DNA of 64,000 nt from Desulfovibrio sp. (lineage in GTDB: Bacteria; Desulfobacterota; Desulfovibrionia; Desulfovibrionales; Desulfovibrionaceae): positions 1 to 64,000 of the forward strand of contig JAITSV010000005.1 of NCBI GenBank assembly GCA_031287575.1, given 5' to 3'. The translations under genes were made by a program, and so were the position numbers. Below are positions 26,237 to 35,447 of this stretch, one piece after another (positions within the stretch are counted from its first letter, which is position 1; each line of letters begins with the position of its first letter). Below the pieces are notes generated by a model. That model was given only the letters and a program-made list of their open reading frames with translations, was not told the DNA's origin and ran no database searches.

Positions 26237-28840
26237 TCAATGGTAGCGGCCATTCAGGAAATTATCCGCGAAGCGCTGCACCGCCGCCTCGTCCACCATC
26301 AGCATGTCCAGTTGGCGGGTGACGATGAGCAGCCGCCCCAACTGCACCAGCCGTTCGGCGATCTGCGGTGCCGCGAATTTCTGGAAGCGGGCGGTTACCA
26401 TGTCGCCGCGTACCTCGACATGGAAGCCGATGGATTCCAGGATGATGCCGATGCAGCGCACCCGGCGGTTCTTGCGCGTTTCGTCCGCGGCCCCGCCCTT
26501 GAACTGGAAGGTGATGTAGTTCTTGTTCATGGTCTGGCCGCAGTAGGCGTCCAGCACCCCGTAATGGTAACCCACGCGTGAGCTGAAATTCAGGTACTTG
26601 TCGGACACCAGCGCGTAGCTGCGGTCGCCGAAGCGCTGGCCGTGCATGGTGGGCGGCTCGATCATGTGGCGGCTCATGACGGACAGGAAGCCGCTCATGT
26701 CCACCGGCCGGGGCTCGCGCTGGTGCACCGTCGGGTCCAGCATGCCGTCCAGCAGGGCCCTGAACGGGGCGGAGGTCACCTGTTCCGGCCACACGTAGGG
26801 GCCGTCCACCTCGGCCAGCCCTCCACCCAGGTCGATGACGTGCAGATCCAGCGGGACCTGGGCCTTCATTTCCACGGCCACCGCCCCGGCATCGGACACC
26901 GTGTCCGACAGCCGGAACATGTGGGCATAGGACAGTTCGTGCACGAAGCGCATCACGTCGTGGATGGTCCGGCACGCGGCGGGGGTGAAATCGTTGGCCT
27001 TGGGGTCGTGCAGGTTGAGGGGAGTGACCAGCGCGGCCACCTGCTTGAGCAGGTTGTGGATGGGCGTGTCGCGCAGGCACACGGCGCGCTCCTCGCGCAG
27101 GGGCAGCAGTTCCTCCACCCGGCCCTGGTAGACCCGGCAGGAGAAGGCGTCCACGGTCACCTGCGCGTCCACGGGCAGCGCGGCCATGGCCCCCGGCGCG
27201 TTGACGATGGTGGGCACGCCGAACTCCCGCGCCAGCGAGGCCATGTGCCCGGTGATGCTGCCCGCCTCGGCCACGATGGCCTGGGCGCGCTGCATGACCA
27301 GCACGTAGGACGGCGAGGAGTGCATGGCCACCAGTATGCCGCCTTCCGGGAACAGGGCCAGCTCCTCCGCGTTCCTGGGCTGCACCACCGGGCCGCTGCC
27401 CACGCCGGGGCAGGCGGGCTCGCCGCCGTGCAGCAGCACCGGGTAGCCCTCGATGAGCGGGGTGGTGCGCGCATCGCCGCGCGGGGTGGTGGTCAGCGGG
27501 CGGGCCTGGAGCAGCAGCAGCCGTCCGGCGGGGTCCAGCGCCCATTCCACGTCCTGCGGCACGCCGTAGTGCGCTTCCACCCGCATGCCGATGCCGGCCA
27601 GTTCGGCGGCCTGGGCGTCGGTCAGGCAGGGGGTGTCGCGCTGGGCCTCGGGCACGTCCTCCTCGCGCAGGCGCCCGTCGTCGCCGGGGGTAAGGCGGTG
27701 CGCCTTGCACACGATATGGCGTGATACCGGGCGGGGGGCATCTTCGCGGCTGAACAGCCAGGTGTCCGGTTCCATCTCCCCGTCCACCACGGCGGCGCCC
27801 AGCCCCCACGCGGCGTTGATGACCATGGAATCGGACAGCAGGTCCACCGGGTGGCGGGTGAACAGCACCCCGGCGGCCACGGAATCCACCATCTCCATGC
27901 AGGCCACGGCCATGGCGCTGGCGTCCAGGGTGATGCCCTGGTGCAGGCGGTACACGATGGCCTGCGGCATGAACAGGCTGGCCACCACCCGCTTCCACGC
28001 GTCCACCACGCCGTCGCGGCTCACGTTGAGCACGGACAGGTACTGCCCGGCGAAGGACACGTGGCTGTCCTCGCTGAGGGCGCTGGAACGCACGGCCAGC
28101 CGCAACGGGGCGCCGTGTCCGGCATCGCCATCGGCCCCGAAGGCCTCGTCGCAGGCGGCGTGCAGGGCGTCAACAACGTCCGGCGGCACGGTGGCGGCGG
28201 CGAACAGGGCCTGGATGTCGTCGGCCACGTCCAGCACGCTTTCCGGGTCCTGGGGATCCACATCGCGCAGGCATTTGCGTATTTCGCCCATCAGCCCGTC
28301 ATGTTCCATGAAGGCATAGTAGGCGCGGGTGGTTATGGCAAAGCCGCGCGGTACGGGAACCCCCACGCGCGAGGTCAGTTCGCCAAGGTTGGCGCACTTG
28401 CCCCCCACCCAGTCCACCATGTCGCCGTTGATGGCGGCAAAGGGCAGGGCGTAGGCCTCCACCGTGGCCTGGGGGCGGCTTTCCAGCAGTTCGGTGATGT
28501 CGGCGTTGATGCGTTCCACCACGCCGGGCAGGGACGGATAGGCGTCGCCCGAGATGGCATTGAGCGCGGTGGCCATGCGCATGGCGTGGAACACGGCCCG
28601 CGTGGCCTGCGAGCGCAGCCAGGTGGCCCCGAACAGGGTACACCCCGCGATCTTCTCGTCCATGTCAGCGAGAATGCGCGCAAGCTCGGCGTTGGAGTCC
28701 AGCAGGTCCTTGAAGTGGGCGTAGCGGGCGCGGAACACCCGCATGACCCGCTCGCGCGATTCGGCGTCCACGGCGCGCCTGTGGCCGAACAGACAGCGCA
28801 GGCGTTCCAGCAGCGATACGGGCGGCGGCGCGGCCAGCAT
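26237..28840 (-). CDS. PEP-synthase-like protein with unusual C-terminus
   Basis: 867 residues. After a 130-residue helical N-terminal extension comes a PEP/pyruvate-binding ATP-grasp domain (140-450: WVGGKCANLGELTSRVGVPVP, RSSALSEDSHVSFAGQY, DVEWALD...LLLLQARPL) and a swivelling phosphohistidine domain with the catalytic-type His at 532 (GSITGHMASLAREFGVPT). The PEP-binding TIM barrel of true PEP synthase is not recognisable; residues 590-867 form an unassigned domain. It may therefore phosphorylate or regulate something other than pyruvate (inference). The start at 28840 has GGAGGTAA, which overlaps the stop of the upstream activator gene. Confidence 0.75.
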   Translation of the reverse strand: MLAAPPPVSLLERLRCLFGHRRAVDAESRERVMRVFRARYAHFKDLLDSNAELARILADMDEKIAGCTLFGATWLRSQATRAVFHAMRMATALNAISGDAYPSLPGVVERINADITELLESRPQATVEAYALPFAAINGDMVDWVGGKCANLGELTSRVGVPVPRGFAITTRAYYAFMEHDGLMGEIRKCLRDVDPQDPESVLDVADDIQALFAAATVPPDVVDALHAACDEAFGADGDAGHGAPLRLAVRSSALSEDSHVSFAGQYLSVLNVSRDGVVDAWKRVVASLFMPQAIVYRLHQGITLDASAMAVACMEMVDSVAAGVLFTRHPVDLLSDSMVINAAWGLGAAVVDGEMEPDTWLFSREDAPRPVSRHIVCKAHRLTPGDDGRLREEDVPEAQRDTPCLTDAQAAELAGIGMRVEAHYGVPQDVEWALDPAGRLLLLQARPLTTTPRGDARTTPLIEGYPVLLHGGEPACPGVGSGPVVQPRNAEELALFPEGGILVAMHSSPSYVLVMQRAQAIVAEAGSITGHMASLAREFGVPTIVNAPGAMAALPVDAQVTVDAFSCRVYQGRVEELLPLREERAVCLRDTPIHNLLKQVAALVTPLNLHDPKANDFTPAACRTIHDVMRFVHELSYAHMFRLSDTVSDAGAVAVEMKAQVPLDLHVIDLGGGLAEVDGPYVWPEQVTSAPFRALLDGMLDPTVHQREPRPVDMSGFLSVMSRHMIEPPTMHGQRFGDRSYALVSDKYLNFSSRVGYHYGVLDAYCGQTMNKNYITFQFKGGAADETRKNRRVRCIGIILESIGFHVEVRGDMVTARFQKFAAPQIAERLVQLGRLLIVTRQLDMLMVDEAAVQRFADNFLNGRYH

Positions 28841-28843
28841 GGG

Positions 28844-31633
28844 TTACCTCCGTGGCGGTACGGGGGCGCCGCCTTCCGTCAGCACGTACCGGGTGGCGGG
28901 GCCCTTGCCCACCTTGCGGATGAAGCCCTTGCGCACCATGTCTTGCAGGTCGTACTGCGCGGTGCGCACGGGTATCTCGTTGCCCACGATGTCCTGGTAC
29001 TGGGTACGGGTGATGCCGCCGTTGCGGCTGATGAATTCCCAGGCGGCGCGCTGGCGCGGGTTCAGCGTGGAGAGCGGCGGCGTGCCCGCGCCGTCCTGCC
29101 CGTTGCGCGCCTGGCGCCCGTTGCCGGGGGGAACGCCCGTGCGGTCGCTCCTGCCCCGCGCGTCGTGCATGGTGGCGGCGTCCGACCAGTTCTGCCCGCC
29201 GCTGCCGGACCCGGTGGCCACGATGCGCCCGCTGACCGGGTCGTACATGGTGGCGCCCGTCTGTCCGGGCATGGGGGCGCCGACGGGTACGCCGGACATG
29301 CCTTGCGCCGCCTGCGTGCCGTACGGGGCGGCATGGGCGGCGCCGTCGCCGGGGTAGGGTGCAACCGGCTGGCCCGCGTGCGCGGGGACCGGGCTTGGCG
29401 GCAGCAGGGCCCCGTGCGACAGGGTGGGGTCCAGTTCCGCGCCAAAGCGCAGGTCCTCGGCGTACAGGGTGTCCCCTTCGGCAAAGGCCACCGCGCGGGT
29501 GATGCAGTTCTTCACCTCGCGCACGTTGCCCGGCCAGCCGTAGGCCAGCAGTTTTTCCAGCGCCCCGCGCGAAAGGCCCATGGCCGGGCGCTTCAGGGTT
29601 TGCGCCGCCTGCTTCAGGAAGTAGTCGGCCAGGGCGGGGATGTCCTCGCGCCGGTCGCGCAGGGGGGGCGTGTTGATGGTGATCACCGCCAGCCGGTAGT
29701 ACAGGTCTTCGCGAAAGGTGCCCTGGCGGGCGCATTCCTTAAGGTCCACGTTGGTGGCGGCGATGATGCGCGCGTCGAAGGGCAGTTCGTCGTCGCTGCC
29801 CAGGGGGCGGATGCGCCGCACCGACAGGGCGCGCAGCAGGGCCTGCTGCACCTTGGGCGAGGCGTTGCCGATTTCGTCGAGGTGCAGCGTGCCGCCGTCG
29901 GCGGCCACGAAGGCCCCCTTGCGCTCGCCCCGCGCCTCGGAAAAGGCTCCCTTCACGTGTCCGAACAGGGCGTCCAGCAACAGGTTTTCATCCAGCGCGC
30001 CGCAGTTGATGGAGATGAACGGCCCGCCCGCGCGGTCGCTGGTCATGTGGATGGCCTCGGCGGCCAGTTCCTTGCCGGTGCCCGTCTCGCCGATGATCAG
30101 CACGTCGGCCTCGACACCGGCGGCCTTGCGGATCATCCCGCGCAGTCCCCGCACCGATTCGCTGGTGCCCACGATGCCGGGCATGGTGTCCTGCGGCGAA
30201 AGCTGGCTTTGTGGCTGCTGTTGCGCGATTTCCGTGTCCAGGCATACCCGCTGCCGCCGCCGGGTGGACTGGATGTGTTCTTCGCGCAGGCGCAACTCTT
30301 CGTTGCGCGCCTGCAAGGCGGCCAGCATCTCGTTGGTGGTCTGGAGCAGGGCTTCGGCCTCCGGGTGCACCCGGCCCATCTCTATGGGGGCAAGGTCACC
30401 CGATTCCAGCTTGCCGCTGGCTTCTTCGGCAATGCGGTGCAGCGGCCCGGCAATGCCGCGTCCCAGCATGCCCAGGATGAACGCGGCCGCCGCGCTGGCG
30501 CACAGCCCGAACACGAACAGCGCCCCATACAGCTTGTAGGACGCGGCCATGGCCAGGAAACTGGTGTCGGTGTAGGCGATGCCGCCCACCACCACGGTGC
30601 TGGCGCCGGGGCCTTCGCTGAAGGTGACCGGGGCATAGCTGATGTAGAAGGCCCGGTTCATGGGCGAGGGGTCTTCCAGCATGGTGCCCAGGCGGCTCTG
30701 GCCGGAATTGCCGGACTGCACCTCGGTGACCATGCCCCAGTAGCGCTCCTGCTCGGGGTTGGGGCGGAAGGCCGCCTCGAAGCCGGGGCGGCCGAAGTCG
30801 CCGCGCATGCCCGAGCGCACCGTGTCGGTGGACAGGTCCAGGTTGGGATGTTCCGGCGATTCCGACTGGAACAGGATCCAGCCGTGTGCGTCGAAGAAGA
30901 AGCTGCGGTGCTTCTCCGTCTCTTCCGGAAAGATGTACAGCGGCGACCGGCGCGATGCGTAGACCGACAGCACGTTGCGCAGGGCCAGCATGTCCACGGA
31001 CAGGGTGAGCAGCCCGGTCTGGTTGCCCGCGGCGTCCAGCACGGGCGTGGTCAGCCGCAGCACGTGCATGGACAGCCCCTGCACGGTGCCCGCCGTGGGC
31101 ACGGAGGGGTAGACCACCTCCGTGGGAGCGGAAATGCGCACGAAGCCTGGCTTGGGCTCCTGCGTGTTCTGGCGGGTCAGCGGGCCGAAACGGGTGGCCA
31201 GGGCCTGCTCCAGCGGCACCATCCACACGTCGCGCCCGGTGTTCAGCAACACCAGGCGATTGTCGGGCGTGGACCCCTGGTAGGCGATTTCGCGGTACAG
31301 GGTGCCCATGGTCTCGGCGCGGGTGCGCAGGTGGTGGGCCAGCGAGGCGGAGGAGATGTCGGTGCGGGCAAGGTAGAGCAGTTCGCGCCGGGCCTGCTGG
31401 AGCACCTGCTCCATTTCGTGGGCCTGGGCCAGGGTGGCCAGCAGCGAGCTGCGCCCCAGCGCGTCGTGCAGGAAGTTCTGGGAAATGCGGTGGGATATGG
31501 CCCCGCAGATGACCAGCAACAGCATGAATGCGGGCAGCGCCGCGAAGAGCAGCCGTTTGGCGATGCTCCATTCCGAGAAATTGCCTTCCAGCCGGAACAG
31601 CGTGCCGAACAGCGGCGGCCGATAGTAGCGCAT
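28844..31633 (-). CDS. Membrane-anchored sigma-54-type AAA+ regulator
   Basis: 929 residues. Helix 28-48, a large periplasmic sensor domain, helix 368-390 and a HAMP-like linker lead to an AAA+ activator domain: Walker A GETGTGKE (515-522), Walker B GGTLHLDEIG (580-589), arginine region REDLYYRL (641-648). The sigma-54 contact loop reads GAFSEA (562-567) instead of GAFTGA. A long Pro/Gly/Ala linker (740-860) precedes a winged-helix C-terminus (from about 865) in place of a Fis-type helix-turn-helix. The start is the ATG at 31633 after GGGAGAAGG. It faces a sigma-54 promoter at 32001 and is coupled to the PEP-synthase-like gene by a 3-bp gap. Confidence 0.82.
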   Translation of the reverse strand: MRYYRPPLFGTLFRLEGNFSEWSIAKRLLFAALPAFMLLLVICGAISHRISQNFLHDALGRSSLLATLAQAHEMEQVLQQARRELLYLARTDISSASLAHHLRTRAETMGTLYREIAYQGSTPDNRLVLLNTGRDVWMVPLEQALATRFGPLTRQNTQEPKPGFVRISAPTEVVYPSVPTAGTVQGLSMHVLRLTTPVLDAAGNQTGLLTLSVDMLALRNVLSVYASRRSPLYIFPEETEKHRSFFFDAHGWILFQSESPEHPNLDLSTDTVRSGMRGDFGRPGFEAAFRPNPEQERYWGMVTEVQSGNSGQSRLGTMLEDPSPMNRAFYISYAPVTFSEGPGASTVVVGGIAYTDTSFLAMAASYKLYGALFVFGLCASAAAAFILGMLGRGIAGPLHRIAEEASGKLESGDLAPIEMGRVHPEAEALLQTTNEMLAALQARNEELRLREEHIQSTRRRQRVCLDTEIAQQQPQSQLSPQDTMPGIVGTSESVRGLRGMIRKAAGVEADVLIIGETGTGKELAAEAIHMTSDRAGGPFISINCGALDENLLLDALFGHVKGAFSEARGERKGAFVAADGGTLHLDEIGNASPKVQQALLRALSVRRIRPLGSDDELPFDARIIAATNVDLKECARQGTFREDLYYRLAVITINTPPLRDRREDIPALADYFLKQAAQTLKRPAMGLSRGALEKLLAYGWPGNVREVKNCITRAVAFAEGDTLYAEDLRFGAELDPTLSHGALLPPSPVPAHAGQPVAPYPGDGAAHAAPYGTQAAQGMSGVPVGAPMPGQTGATMYDPVSGRIVATGSGSGGQNWSDAATMHDARGRSDRTGVPPGNGRQARNGQDGAGTPPLSTLNPRQRAAWEFISRNGGITRTQYQDIVGNEIPVRTAQYDLQDMVRKGFIRKVGKGPATRYVLTEGGAPVPPRR

Positions 31634-31917
31634 GCCTTCTCCCTGCCGTGGGTGCGGGGCGGTGGTCGCCCGTATGGGGACCGGGGCGCCGGAACGCCCG
31701 ACCCCGGCGAGGTTCGTTGTCCCATGCTGCCGGGGCGGGCATGTCCCCGGCGGCGTGCGGGCCGTTTCGAGTTGCCGCGCCGGGTGCATGCCCACTGCAT
31801 CCACATGAGGCGTACGCCTTTGTGTATGAGCGTTTCCCTCGTCTTTCGCAACAGGCGGGCAAAGGGGCGCGGATAAACGGGGGCGGGCCGCTCCTTTGGC
31901 GATGGCGGTTGAGAAAT

Positions 31918-31946
31918 TATGTACAAGGCTTTGCGCAATCGTGCAA
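31918..31946 (-). promoter_or_regulatory. Possible promoter of the AAA+ regulator gene
   Basis: On the minus strand TTGCAC, a 17-bp spacer and TACATA overlap the TTGCGC inverted repeats, which would allow autoregulation. The hexamer match is moderate. Confidence 0.3.
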
Positions 31947-31959
31947 GCGCAACTTGCGC
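31931..31959. promoter_or_regulatory. TTGCGC inverted-repeat cluster (possible upstream activator site)
   Basis: TTGCGC (31931-31936), GCGCAA (31947-31952) and TTGCGC (31954-31959) form two overlapping inverted repeats 42-70 bp upstream of the -24 element at 32001. This is the normal place for an activator of a sigma-54 promoter. Confidence 0.5.
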
Positions 31960-32000
31960 GAAATGAAATTTATCATGAAAATTTGCTGTATTGAATTGGC

Positions 32001-32016
32001 TGGCATGTGACTTGCT
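32001..32016 (+). promoter_or_regulatory. Sigma-54 promoter of the TauE/SafE operon
   Basis: TGGCAT-GTGAC-TTGCT matches the -24/-12 consensus at GG, GC and spacing. It lies about 195 bp before the first gene (32196), in the 562-bp divergent gap from 31634. The long leader (about 170 nt) shows no obvious riboswitch. Confidence 0.65.
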
Positions 32017-32195
32017 ATAGCCGTATCGCGCGGCATCTACCGCGCAATGCACGGGACCAAAACCGCACTCCAAGGGGGGGTGCGGGTGGACGCAAAGGCG
32101 GGCTCCGCCGCCGGACGGGATCGCAAGAAGCGAGGACGGGCCGGAGGCGGAAGCCGAAAAGGGCGGCAGGGCTGCCCGCAACCTGGAGGATGCAC

Positions 32196-32489
32196 ATGAG
32201 AAGGATCAAGACGCTGTTCATGTCGCTGCTGACGTTCGTGCTGGCCATTCCCGGCCTGGCGCTGGCCGCTGGCGGCGGCGGCGCGCCCGTGGTCATCGTG
32301 GCCGACACCCGCAAGCTGGACGGGGTTCTGGCCTGGTGGGCCAACCTGTACAATGAAAGCCATCTGCAGTTCGCCGTGCTGACCATCATCCTGATCCCGC
32401 TGGTGGGCGTGATCTTCGGCGTGATCGCCGACATCGTGATGAACTGGATCGGCATCGACCTGAAGTCCCGCGAACTGGCCGAGCACTAG
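32196..32489 (+). CDS. Small membrane protein of the TauE/SafE operon
   Basis: 97 residues. An N-terminal signal-like helix (about 6-25, ending LALAAGGGG) is followed by a short polar stretch and a strong membrane helix (about 60-83) ending in a basic/acidic tail. No known domain recognised. The start is the ATG at 32196, 6 nt after GGAGG; the ATG at 32190 is too close. First gene of the sigma-54-controlled operon, 28 bp before the TauE/SafE gene, so it may be an accessory subunit of that carrier (inference). Confidence 0.75.
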   Translation: MRRIKTLFMSLLTFVLAIPGLALAAGGGGAPVVIVADTRKLDGVLAWWANLYNESHLQFAVLTIILIPLVGVIFGVIADIVMNWIGIDLKSRELAEH

Positions 32490-32517
32490 GCCGCGCCCGC
32501 ACCAAAGGAGAATAACG

Positions 32518-33570
32518 ATGGAATGGCTCTATATCCTCATGCCCATCGCGGGCGTTAAGATCTTTTGGCCCGGCCTGATCATTCTCGGCGTGGGCGTCGG
32601 CATCATCGGCGGCTTCTTCGGCATGGGCGGCGCCTGGATGGTCACCCCCGGCCTGAACATCCTCGGCTTCCCCATGGCCTTCGCCATCGGGACGGACATC
32701 GCCCACATGGCGGGCAAGTCGCTCATCTCCACCATGCGCCACGGCAAGTTCGGCAACGTGGACTACAAGTTGGGCATGATCATGCTGGTGGGCACCGTCG
32801 TGGGCTTTGAAGTGGGCGCCCAGATGGTCATGTGGCTTGAACGGATGGGCAACGTCGAAAAGGTGGTGCGCTGGATCTACATCGCGCTGCTTGCCGCCAT
32901 TGCCTGGATGGTCTTCCACGACGTGGCCAAGCGCCGCGAAAAGGAACGCCTGGCCGCCGCGCGCGGTGAAAAGCTGGAAGCCGGCGCCACCGGCGTCGAG
33001 TGGCACAAGGCCCTGCACAAGATCAAGATTCCCCCCATGGTGCACCTGAAGGAAGCGGGCGTGTACTGCTCCGCCTGGCTGCCCATCTTCGTCAGCTTCG
33101 CCACCGGCTGGCTGGCCGGCATCCTGGGCATCGGCGGCGGTCTGATCCGCATGCCCGCCCTCATCTACCTCATCGGCTGCCCGACCCACGTGGCCGTCGG
33201 CACCGACCTGTTCGAAGTCATGATCTCCGGCCTGTACGGCGCCGCCACCTACACCTACAAGGGCCGCACCGAACTCGTGGCCGCCATGATCATGCTGGTG
33301 GGCGCCTCCGTGGGCGCGCAGGTCGGCGCGGTGGCGACCAAGTACATCAAGGGGTACGGCATCCGCATCGCCTTCGGCCTCGCCGTGGTCGGCTGCGCGC
33401 TTTCGATCCTGATGAAGCTCGTGCAGCCCTGGGTTCCCCAGTTCAAGGACGCGCTGGACACCAGCGCCACCGTGCTGGTGCTGGGCCTGGTTTCCGGCAT
33501 GTCGCTGTACATCTTCATCCGCATGATCCAGGGCGTGAAGATGGAACTGGCCCGCAAGAAGGCCGCCTAG
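32518..33570 (+). CDS. TauE/SafE-family membrane carrier
   Basis: 350 residues with about eight membrane helices in two TauE/SafE (DUF81) repeats: GGFFGMGGAWMVTPGLNI in the first and AGILGIGGGLIRMPALIYLIG in the second. The family exports sulfite, sulfoacetate or other organic anions across the inner membrane. A hydrophilic loop lies at about 135-180. AAAGGAG precedes the ATG. In a sulfate reducer sulfite or a related sulfur anion is a reasonable but unproven substrate. Second gene of the sigma-54 operon. Confidence 0.88.
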   Translation: MEWLYILMPIAGVKIFWPGLIILGVGVGIIGGFFGMGGAWMVTPGLNILGFPMAFAIGTDIAHMAGKSLISTMRHGKFGNVDYKLGMIMLVGTVVGFEVGAQMVMWLERMGNVEKVVRWIYIALLAAIAWMVFHDVAKRREKERLAAARGEKLEAGATGVEWHKALHKIKIPPMVHLKEAGVYCSAWLPIFVSFATGWLAGILGIGGGLIRMPALIYLIGCPTHVAVGTDLFEVMISGLYGAATYTYKGRTELVAAMIMLVGASVGAQVGAVATKYIKGYGIRIAFGLAVVGCALSILMKLVQPWVPQFKDALDTSATVLVLGLVSGMSLYIFIRMIQGVKMELARKKAA

Positions 33571-33601
33571 CCGCGCCGCGCACGAGAGAAGGAGAAAACA
33601 T

Positions 33602-34207
33602 ATGAGACGCTTTCTGCTGATGCTGCTCGTGGTGGCGCTGCCCCTCGGCCTCGTGGGCTGCGGTGAATACGGCAAGGTGGACCAGGGCCGGGTGATCGCA
33701 TACGACAAGAACGCGAAAACCATCACCCTGATCCAGGACAAGGCCATGGAGCCGTTGAACCCGGACTACTCCATCCTGCCCCCGCACACCTACAAGCTGC
33801 CCACCGACCCCGCTGAAATGGGGCCGGAGCCCAAGGCCGGGCAGCGCATGAAGCTGGACACCAAGGCCAACATCATCCGCATCTTCAACACCAAGACCCA
33901 GGCGTTCGAAGACATCGCGTTCAAGATGGTGGACCTGCAGGAGAACATCGACCGCAACCATCCGCTGGTATTCGACAAGGCCACGGAAACCGCCAAGAAG
34001 TTCCCCATGGTGGACCGCGACAAGAAGACGGTGGCCATCTACTCCGGCCGCCAGAAGATGCTGTGCACCATCTCGCTGCCTGACGAATACTTCGCCCTGC
34101 CCGATGCCACCTGGGATGCCGGCGACGAAGTGCGCGTGTACTACAAGGCCGAGGGCGTGTCCCTGCGCTTCATGAACATCACCAAGACCGACATCTTCAA
34201 GAAGTAG
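33602..34207 (+). CDS. DUF4881-type lipoprotein
   Basis: 201 residues. The N-terminus is a lipoprotein signal with lipobox LVGC (Cys 20). The mature part (GEYGKVDQGRVIAYDKNAKTI onward) matches the DUF4881 family as I remember it, known mainly from Desulfovibrio; function unknown. It would sit in the periplasm on a membrane anchor beside the TauE/SafE carrier. AGAAGGAG lies before the ATG. The 31-bp gap to the carrier gene supports one operon. Confidence 0.78.
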   Translation: MRRFLLMLLVVALPLGLVGCGEYGKVDQGRVIAYDKNAKTITLIQDKAMEPLNPDYSILPPHTYKLPTDPAEMGPEPKAGQRMKLDTKANIIRIFNTKTQAFEDIAFKMVDLQENIDRNHPLVFDKATETAKKFPMVDRDKKTVAIYSGRQKMLCTISLPDEYFALPDATWDAGDEVRVYYKAEGVSLRFMNITKTDIFKK

Positions 34208-34342
34208 CCAGACGGCGGCGGGGCCGGCAACGGCCCCGCCGCTTCCCCCCCTTCCGCCCCGCCACCTCGCCACGGAATGGCATGATGGCGGGCCGGAACG
34301 GGCGGAAGCGGCCCGGCGGACATCAAGACAAGGAGCGACACC

Positions 34343-34567
34343 GTGGAAGACCAGATGGATTTCGCAACCACCGTGGCCCACAAGCTGCTGGTGCTGACCA
34401 TGAACCTGCTGGCCATCGCGGCGGTGTGCGCGGGCATGTACCGCGCCTCGTTCGTACCGGACGAATTCACCCCGGTGTTCTTCAAGACGTTCTTCACGGT
34501 GCTGGTTCCCTCGTTGGTGCTGGGCTGGTGCGCAAAGCGCTGGCTGCGCGCCCGGGGCCAGGCGTGA
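34343..34567 (+). CDS. Small two-helix membrane protein
   Basis: 74 residues with two membrane helices (about 12-33 and 46-65) and a basic C-terminus. No known domain. It starts at a GTG with AAGGAG 8 nt upstream and overlaps the next gene by 4 bp (GTGA), so the two are translationally coupled. Probably a membrane subunit of the system encoded by the operon. Confidence 0.75.
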   Translation: MEDQMDFATTVAHKLLVLTMNLLAIAAVCAGMYRASFVPDEFTPVFFKTFFTVLVPSLVLGWCAKRWLRARGQA

Positions 34568-35400
34568 CCAGATCGGTGCACCTGGCGCGCCTGCACCGGC
34601 GTTCCGGTCGGGTGGCGCTGCTGCTGCTGCTGGTCTGCGCGCTCAGCCTGGTGGACGGGCTGGTGGGCAGGATGCAGCAGGGGTTCAACCGCACCGACGC
34701 GCTGCCCGGCGGCGAATACCCCGTCAGCGGGCCGTTGCCGCCCCGTACCGAAACCATCGAGGACATGGTCATAGAGGGCGGCACGGACGACAGGCAGGTG
34801 CGCCTTGTGCCCTACGAAATCTTTTCCGGCTACTGGCTGGGCGGAAAGATGTGGCGCGGGGCCATCAAGGTGGGGGCCAGCCCCGCCTCTGGCGAATACG
34901 TCATCCGCGTGCACGACAAGTACGGTGAAAAGCAGAACCCCACGCTGGTCTTCGCGGTGGTGGTGTGGCCCGACGAGGCCACCCGGATGGCCAACGCGCC
35001 GGAACGGCTCACCCGCTGGTTCGGCATCGATCCCTTCGGCCTGTCCGCGCTGGTGCTGCCTTTCGCCCTGCTGGTCGGGTTCGGCAACTTCATGCTGGGC
35101 CGGGCCTGGAGCCGGGCGCTGCTGGCCGAGCGCAGCGCGGAGATCTACAAGCTGCTGCCCGCGCCCGACGGCGGCGGCAAGGACGTTACCTTCGGCCTGG
35201 GCGTGCAGCACGGGGCCAGCCCCGGCATGCGCTGCCGCATTCGCCGACCCGACGGCACCCCGGTGGGCGAGGCGCGGGTGGTGGAATGTACCGCGCGCGA
35301 TTGCGTGGCCCGCGTGCCGCGCGACCTGGACGTGCAGCCCGGCGACGTGGTGACCCTGCCCGACATCATGCCCCGGTCCGCGGAACCCCGCGGCGCGTGA
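34564..35400 (+). CDS. Membrane protein with large periplasmic domain
   Basis: 278 residues starting at the GTG that overlaps the previous stop. Helix one (about 16-35), a periplasmic region of about 120 residues (GGEYPVSGPLPP to VVVWPDEA), helix two (about 155-180), and a cytoplasmic C-terminus with a beta-rich module (MRCRIRRPDGTPVGEARVVEC, VQPGDVVTLPD) resembling a small barrel. Not assigned to a family. Position in the operon suggests a partner of the DUF4881 lipoprotein or of the receiver protein that follows. Confidence 0.75.
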   Translation: MTRSVHLARLHRRSGRVALLLLLVCALSLVDGLVGRMQQGFNRTDALPGGEYPVSGPLPPRTETIEDMVIEGGTDDRQVRLVPYEIFSGYWLGGKMWRGAIKVGASPASGEYVIRVHDKYGEKQNPTLVFAVVVWPDEATRMANAPERLTRWFGIDPFGLSALVLPFALLVGFGNFMLGRAWSRALLAERSAEIYKLLPAPDGGGKDVTFGLGVQHGASPGMRCRIRRPDGTPVGEARVVECTARDCVARVPRDLDVQPGDVVTLPDIMPRSAEPRGA

Positions 35401-35447
35401 GGGCTTGGGGCGGCGGAATTTGCGGGCCGAGGCCCGGGAGGGGGAAC

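Noticed and set aside
27851..31876. A plus-strand open frame of about 1,340 codons across the PEP-synthase-like and regulator genes
   Set aside because: Opposite strand of two well-supported genes, compositionally biased, no recognisable family.
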